This document shows, one piece after another, positions 58,900-64,000 of a DNA stretch of 64,000 bases. Positions within the stretch are counted from its first letter, which is position 1. Every line of letters begins with the position of its first letter. The position numbers and the translations under genes are program-made. The notes below the pieces were generated by a model that had not been told where the DNA came from, did not search any database, and saw only the letters and a list, made by a program, of their open reading frames with translations. The DNA lies in assembly GCA_016215115.1 (NCBI GenBank), contig JACRLN010000002.1:62001-126000 (forward strand). Reading direction: 5' to 3'. Source of the DNA: Nitrospirota bacterium. Its GTDB lineage: Bacteria > Nitrospirota > Thermodesulfovibrionia > UBA6902.

Positions 58900-59801
58900 A
58901 AATACCTCACAATGAAATAAAGCACCGGCCCGGCAACAAGGAAACCGTCAATCTTGTCGAGTATCCCGCCGTGACCGGGGATAAAATTACTCGAATCCTT
59001 GACGCCTGCGTCTCTCTTGAACATGGATTCGATTAAATCTCCTGTCAACGACGCTATTCCCAATATTGTACCAATTGCAATTGCGCCATTAGTTGAAATG
59101 TGGGGAAGATGAAAAACCGTTTTTATGACTACAGCTCCCAATGCTCCTCCGATGAGACTCCCGAAGGCGCCTTCGACTGTTTTATTAGGGCTTATAGCAG
59201 GATATAATTTATAACGCCCCATGTATGTTCCGATGTAATAAGCCATACTGTCTGCAAACCATACTGATATATAAAGAAGGAAAATGTTTTCCAAACCATG
59301 ATCCCCTGTCCTTAACAGCCACTGAAAGCTTAAAAAGAATACTATATAAAAAAAACCTGAACCAACCGGGCCGATCTCAGACATGCATCCCGAGGGCGAC
59401 GACGCAAAGAGAAGTCTCAGCAGCATTAAGAGAAACAGGCTGATAAAAATGCCTTCCATAAAAAAAACAGGATAACAGCAGAAAACAAAAAACAGTAACA
59501 CTCCAATCAGGATACCGGGTATATACAGTTTTACCGGCACCTTGTACATGACATAAAATTCCCACATTGCGATCACGGCGATTATAATGAGCAGCATTAA
59601 AAAAAATGGCGATGGTGGAAGATAATATATGTAAGCAAAAAAGAACGGCAATACTAAAGCGCCTACGACATGCCTCTTTATCAGTGAACTGCTTTTTCCC
59701 TCTTTTTGCATCTTATTTGCCTGCTTTCTCAGGCAGGGCCCCGAAGCGCCGCTCCCTCTTCTGATATTCAGTAATTGCTGATATGAATTCTTCCCTGCCA
59801 A
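58896..59801 (-). CDS. cdsA: phosphatidate cytidylyltransferase (true start probably internal, near 59712)
   Basis: SPNKTVEGAFGSLIGGALGAV; GDLIESMFKRDAGVKDSSNFIPGHGGILDKIDGFL. Confidence 0.93.
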   Translation of the reverse strand: MAGKNSYQQLLNIRRGSGASGPCLRKQANKMQKEGKSSSLIKRHVVGALVLPFFFAYIYYLPPSPFFLMLLIIIAVIAMWEFYVMYKVPVKLYIPGILIGVLLFFVFCCYPVFFMEGIFISLFLLMLLRLLFASSPSGCMSEIGPVGSGFFYIVFFLSFQWLLRTGDHGLENIFLLYISVWFADSMAYYIGTYMGRYKLYPAISPNKTVEGAFGSLIGGALGAVVIKTVFHLPHISTNGAIAIGTILGIASLTGDLIESMFKRDAGVKDSSNFIPGHGGILDKIDGFLVAGPVLYFIVRYF

Positions 59802-60414
59802 AATCAGGCCAGAGTGTATCGGTAAAGTAAAATTCAGAATATGCCGACTGCCAGAGAAGGAAATTGCTGAGCCTCATCTCACCGCTGGTACGTATTATTA
59901 AATCAGGGTCAGGTATTCCAGATGTATAAAGATAAGATTCGAAAACCTTTTCATCAACATCTTTGGCCCGCACCCCGTTCTTTATCATTTTTTTCACAGC
60001 ATTTATTATTTCTGCCCTGCCGCCATAGCTCAAAGCGCTTGAAAGCACAAGCCCTGTATTGTCTTTTGTCAGTTCCTCAAAATCCTTTAATAATTTCTGA
60101 ATGTTGTCCGGAAGCTTTTCAATTTTACCGATGGCCCTGAAAACTATGTTCATTTTATGCAGTCTTTGCATTTCGCTTCTCAAATATCTGTCCAGAAGGC
60201 GCATAAGGGCCTTTACCTCGGTGACAGGTCTATTCCAGTTTTCCATTGAAAACGTATAAAAGGTTACCGCCTGCAGGCCTATTTCCGAAGCAGTATCTAT
60301 TATCTCGTTTACTCTCTTGACGCCATTCCTGTGTCCTTCTATACGGGGAAGGCCCCGGAGCTTGGCCCAGCGGCCATTTCCGTCCATTATCAATGCTGCA
60401 TGTCTGATTTTCAT
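59713..60414 (-). CDS. uppS: undecaprenyl diphosphate synthase
   Basis: HAALIMDGNGRWAKLRGLPRIEGHRNGVKRV; FYTFSMENWNRP; PDLIIRTSGEMRLSNFLLWQSAYSEFYFTDTLWPDF. Confidence 0.96.
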   Translation of the reverse strand: MKIRHAALIMDGNGRWAKLRGLPRIEGHRNGVKRVNEIIDTASEIGLQAVTFYTFSMENWNRPVTEVKALMRLLDRYLRSEMQRLHKMNIVFRAIGKIEKLPDNIQKLLKDFEELTKDNTGLVLSSALSYGGRAEIINAVKKMIKNGVRAKDVDEKVFESYLYTSGIPDPDLIIRTSGEMRLSNFLLWQSAYSEFYFTDTLWPDFGREEFISAITEYQKRERRFGALPEKAGK

Positions 60415-60580
60415 TTTTGTTTCGAAATTACCTTCCGATATTCGTCATTGACCCGAAAATTAGCCGTCATTCCCGCGAAGGCGGGAATCCAGAGCCTTTT
60501 ACAGGGACTGGATTCCGGCTTACAGACTGCCGGAATGACAACTTGACCGATTTTATGTTGACATATCAGCCTTAACTGTT

Positions 60581-62398
60581 TCATTTATCTGTAAGATTGT
60601 AATAGTAAAGCACGCTTCCTTTTAATAATTCTCCGGTGACAGCATTCTTGATAAATGATAATAAATTGCCTTTTGCAATAAAAAACAATTTGTTGCCTTC
60701 TATCCAATAATCGGTTAAGTCCCCCGGAATCTTAGACAAAATCAACTTCTCATCCATTACCCCGCTATCCCACCATAAGGAATAAATCTCTGCACCACTT
60801 GTTCCAAGTCCCGGGACCCGTTCTGCCACAGGTATTTTGTTTACAACAATGATCTCCTCTCCCCGACCCGTTTTCACCGAAATAAGTCTGCCCCTTAAAA
60901 ACTTCTTTGCAACGGGATTGGCTACCGAATAAGTTCCTTTCTCGACTGAAAGTTTAAACTTTCCATATGTCCTGCTGCTTTTCCAAATTGCATGTACCTG
61001 GCTGTCATAGAGGATTAAATAACCATTATCATCAAACGTCACGAGATGATTCATTCCTTTATTCTGCCAATCAACAAAAGTAAAACCGTAGATGTTGACA
61101 TCAGGGGGAAGAGCAAGCTGCCTTTTTGGCTGATAATTGCCGTCCTTCCATTCTCCCTCATAAACAGCACCGGAAAATATCCTCCCTGTATCAAATTTCT
61201 GCATAAGCAGTATCTTCCCGCTGACCCTGAGAAAATATGGCATTTTATCTTTTATTTTTCTGTACCCCTCTGCAGGATCATATTCTAAAACAAATGACTT
61301 TATTGCACTATTATCATCTTTAATCCCTGCCATTCCGCTGTCACCTGTTTTAATACCGCGCTCATCTGTCATGTATGTAACAAATATCTCGGCCCTGCCG
61401 TTATTATTGACATCCAGAACATCAATGGATAAATGTCTTTCCTGAGGGCTGCCTTTTATGGACCAACTTTCCTGCAACTCCTCTTTAAAATTGTAGATGC
61501 TTATGTTGTTGCCATCACTAACTATAAGTTCATCAGCGCCATTACCGTCAACATCACCCATCGCAAAAATCTGCCCTCCTGCAAGTTTGTAACTTCCCCA
61601 GGGTTCTTTATTAGCTAAAGAAGCAGAAATAAACTCCTCCCCCGGCGCTGTCATACTCACAACATCGCTGCTTACCGCTTCTTCACTCTCGGAAAATAAT
61701 TTTGCATCTTCGGCCCAGTACAATTTAATATTCAATACCCTCTTTTCATCTTTAACAGGCGTTGAGAATAAAAGGACCACTTCAGCATTAATGTCCCTGG
61801 CAATCTGTGATAGATCTTCCGGTTTATATGCCGGCGCATATGATTCAAGAATTTCAAACCGTTCTGAATCCTTAATGGAACTGTAAAAAGCCTCAGACAA
61901 TGTCCAGTCAGACTTCCTTTCCTGGAAAAATGCAAGTTTTATCTTTGACGTAGTAATCCTTGCAATATCTCCGGCTTTCACTTCACCTTTAATTACTGTA
62001 CAAATGTACAATCCGTCAGGCTCATTTATCTCTTTGATCTCAATCCTGCCGATAAACGTCTCGGTATTTCCTATCAGTTCATTCGTGACAGGATGATAAA
62101 AAGGAGTTCCTTTTCTGTAGATAGAAAACCGCAGGCCTTTTTTAATATTAACTTTGCCTTCAAACCTGACAGATACAAGTCCATCAGTAACATTTTCCAC
62201 TGTTCCATTTATCGGAGTAAAATAAGAAAGGACCAAGTCTCTGGCCCGTATAACGGGATTGTCCGGCTCCGCGCTTTGAGAAACGTCTCCAGAGGCCCAA
62301 ATACCTGTATTGAATGATAAGAAAATCGTGAATATCGCTATGTAAATTTTTCTCATATGTTTTCCTGATATTTTTTTACAACAAATTATTATACCCAA
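60581..62398 (-). CDS. secreted FG-GAP/VCBS-repeat-like protein
   Basis: Signal peptide; FAMGDVDGNGADELIVSDGNN; IDVLDVNNNGRAEIFVTYM. Confidence 0.7.
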   Translation of the reverse strand: MGIIICCKKISGKHMRKIYIAIFTIFLSFNTGIWASGDVSQSAEPDNPVIRARDLVLSYFTPINGTVENVTDGLVSVRFEGKVNIKKGLRFSIYRKGTPFYHPVTNELIGNTETFIGRIEIKEINEPDGLYICTVIKGEVKAGDIARITTSKIKLAFFQERKSDWTLSEAFYSSIKDSERFEILESYAPAYKPEDLSQIARDINAEVVLLFSTPVKDEKRVLNIKLYWAEDAKLFSESEEAVSSDVVSMTAPGEEFISASLANKEPWGSYKLAGGQIFAMGDVDGNGADELIVSDGNNISIYNFKEELQESWSIKGSPQERHLSIDVLDVNNNGRAEIFVTYMTDERGIKTGDSGMAGIKDDNSAIKSFVLEYDPAEGYRKIKDKMPYFLRVSGKILLMQKFDTGRIFSGAVYEGEWKDGNYQPKRQLALPPDVNIYGFTFVDWQNKGMNHLVTFDDNGYLILYDSQVHAIWKSSRTYGKFKLSVEKGTYSVANPVAKKFLRGRLISVKTGRGEEIIVVNKIPVAERVPGLGTSGAEIYSLWWDSGVMDEKLILSKIPGDLTDYWIEGNKLFFIAKGNLLSFIKNAVTGELLKGSVLYYYNLTDK

Positions 62399-62450
62399 AT
62401 TGAACGATTTTAAACATTTGTTATGAGGGATGTTCTTAGAAGGGGGCTTA

Positions 62451-63926
62451 TCAAGGCAAAGACAGACCCGGCATTTTACCGATTATATATTTGAAGTCCT
62501 CGTCCTCAAATTTCAGACCTCCGCCTATATAAATACCTCTCCGGTTGGAATTTAAAAGGTTATCAATACCGCTGCTCACAAAAAGATATTTGAAAATCCT
62601 GTAATCAACCCCGATTTTTGCATGTGATCTGTCCGCCTCTGCTTCTTTGGCGCTGAAATCCCAGATATCAAATCTTACCCTGCCTTTGTCATCATTAAAA
62701 AAGTAATCCGCACCAAACCCGAAGGTATTTTCTACCAGTCCAATCCTTAGCGCCAGGTCCTCAAACCGTTTTGCAAACTGCGCTGAAAATTCAAACTTAC
62801 TCCTTGTTTCATCTTCTCTTGTTTTAACATGGTTTATAATTCTATCAGTGGTTTCAACTACGCCCCTGGGGTCAGTGACAACGCCGAGAATATAATATTT
62901 ATCCTTTCTGGGCTGTAATGTAAGATCAAAATATCCCTTCCATTCAGATTCACCTGTGTTATATTCAGTATGGAAATCCATAAAGGTCCTGAGTCCGCTG
63001 ACAACATCAAGTGATTTCCCGGCTTCTTCAGAGATCTTGGTAAGTGAATTATAGAATTTGTCTTCTTTCACGAGCTTGCCTAATGTGCCTTCTCCGCTCT
63101 CGATCTTCTGGGCGATATTACTCGCGGACTTTGAGACGGTTCTTATATTCTCAATGCTATCCTTAAATGCATACCTGTTTTCACCTATTACTTCTTTCAG
63201 GTCGCTTGCCAGTTTACCAAGGTCGTCTATCAGCTTCGGCCCTTTATCTCCTAAAGTTTTTGCTGCCCTGCTCATGTCATCCACGAGTCCGGGGCCCTTG
63301 TCAGCAAGCGCTTCAGTAAATTTTTCAATCTGGACAATTGTTTTATGTAACGGCTCCTTATTTTCCGCTGAGATATCTTTAAGACTTTGGGTAAGAGCTC
63401 TGAGATTATGGATTGCCTCTGTAAGAGACTGTCTTTCTTTTTCCCCAAAAACACCTTTAAGGCTTCCCGCCAGATCGCTTATATAAGTGGCCGCGGAAGT
63501 AAGCTCATTAGCAAGGACATCAAAATCGGCGGCATGTATAACATTTGTTATGCTATCTCCGGATTGAAGAAGCGGCTCATTTGGGCTACCCGCTGAAACT
63601 GCAAGATACCGGTCCCCCAGAAGCCCCGACATCTTTAAGGATACCTTCGCATTTTTATATATTTTAATATCGGGGGAAATCAGAAGGGTAAGTTTTGCCT
63701 TCCCGTCAACAAGGTTTATTTTTTCGACTATCCCCGCATCAACACCTGCAATTTTAACTCTGGACCTTTCATCCAGGCCGCTTACATCGTCAAACTTTAC
63801 ATAAAGCCTGTAACCTTTTTCCCACATAAAAGGCAGCCTTCCAACCTTGAAAGTCATATATGAAAGTATAATAATAACTATTATTGCAAAGATGCCGACT
63901 TTCAGTTCTGTCGATACATTTTTCAT
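62451..63926 (-). CDS. mlaD: MlaD/MCE-family lipid transport substrate-binding protein
   Basis: ELKVGIFAIIVIIILSYMTFKVG...YRLYVKFDDVSGLDERSRVKIAGVDAGIVEKI. Confidence 0.92.
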   Translation of the reverse strand: MKNVSTELKVGIFAIIVIIILSYMTFKVGRLPFMWEKGYRLYVKFDDVSGLDERSRVKIAGVDAGIVEKINLVDGKAKLTLLISPDIKIYKNAKVSLKMSGLLGDRYLAVSAGSPNEPLLQSGDSITNVIHAADFDVLANELTSAATYISDLAGSLKGVFGEKERQSLTEAIHNLRALTQSLKDISAENKEPLHKTIVQIEKFTEALADKGPGLVDDMSRAAKTLGDKGPKLIDDLGKLASDLKEVIGENRYAFKDSIENIRTVSKSASNIAQKIESGEGTLGKLVKEDKFYNSLTKISEEAGKSLDVVSGLRTFMDFHTEYNTGESEWKGYFDLTLQPRKDKYYILGVVTDPRGVVETTDRIINHVKTREDETRSKFEFSAQFAKRFEDLALRIGLVENTFGFGADYFFNDDKGRVRFDIWDFSAKEAEADRSHAKIGVDYRIFKYLFVSSGIDNLLNSNRRGIYIGGGLKFEDEDFKYIIGKMPGLSLP

Positions 63927-64000
63927 TTCTTTATGCCCTCCAAAACTATGGGGCCCTCTGCACTTCCTTCAATAAATTGTTTCACAACAGGGTCTGATGT
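63923..64000 (-). CDS. mlaF: C-terminus of an ABC transporter ATP-binding protein (MlaF-like), runs off the window edge
   Basis: ...TSDPVVKQFIEGSAEGPIVLEGIKK*, ATGA overlap with mlaD. Confidence 0.65.
   Translation of the reverse strand, partial: TSDPVVKQFIEGSAEGPIVLEGIKK

Noticed and set aside
60331-60546. 71-aa + strand ORF with VIPAKAGIQ peptide
   Set aside because: Translation of a dispersed hairpin repeat plus antisense uppS sequence; not a gene.
1-64000. tRNA or rRNA genes
   Set aside because: I looked for T-arm GTTCGAATC-type motifs and rRNA signatures in the gaps and recognised none; a tRNAscan/Infernal run would be decisive.

Overview
The window looks like a mostly core-genome segment of a Gram-negative anaerobe; Nitrospirota or a deltaproteobacterium-like lineage is a guess from gene content and repeat style. 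It encodes about 55 recognisable proteins. Main blocks are: aroQ/efp/accBC; coaBC-rpoZ-gmk-remA-yicC; nadK-tsaE; nnrED; ribD; nadE; a DegP-type protease; larCB; gpsA; glnS; gltX; tilS; lysA-dapF-(yacG)-dapB; cysC plus PEP-CTERM/exosortase-associated genes; rnhB-rplS-trmD-khpA-rpsP-ffh; trxB-trxA; a thi operon behind a TPP riboswitch; aconitase; a small MazEF-type island; and rseP-dxr-cdsA-uppS-mlaD. The most interesting items, all read by eye, are: (1) a multihaem cytochrome c gene with an in-frame TGA (35593-35595) followed by a SECIS-like hairpin, so a candidate selenoprotein; (2) an unannotated structured RNA at 26970-27133, closed by a perfect 13-bp stem and preceded by a near-consensus sigma70 promoter; (3) perfect palindromes and short-word repeats embedded in frame inside core genes (nnrED, larC, tilS, dapF, ribD, udg); (4) MITE-like elements, including two 136-bp copies, one abutting a 133-bp element flanked by ACTAAT direct repeats; (5) a HydG-like CX2CX22C motif in the riboswitch-controlled ThiH-position protein; (6) frameshifted yacG and a frameshifted cvfB fragment. 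No tRNA, rRNA or CRISPR array was recognised. No searches or folding programs were run.
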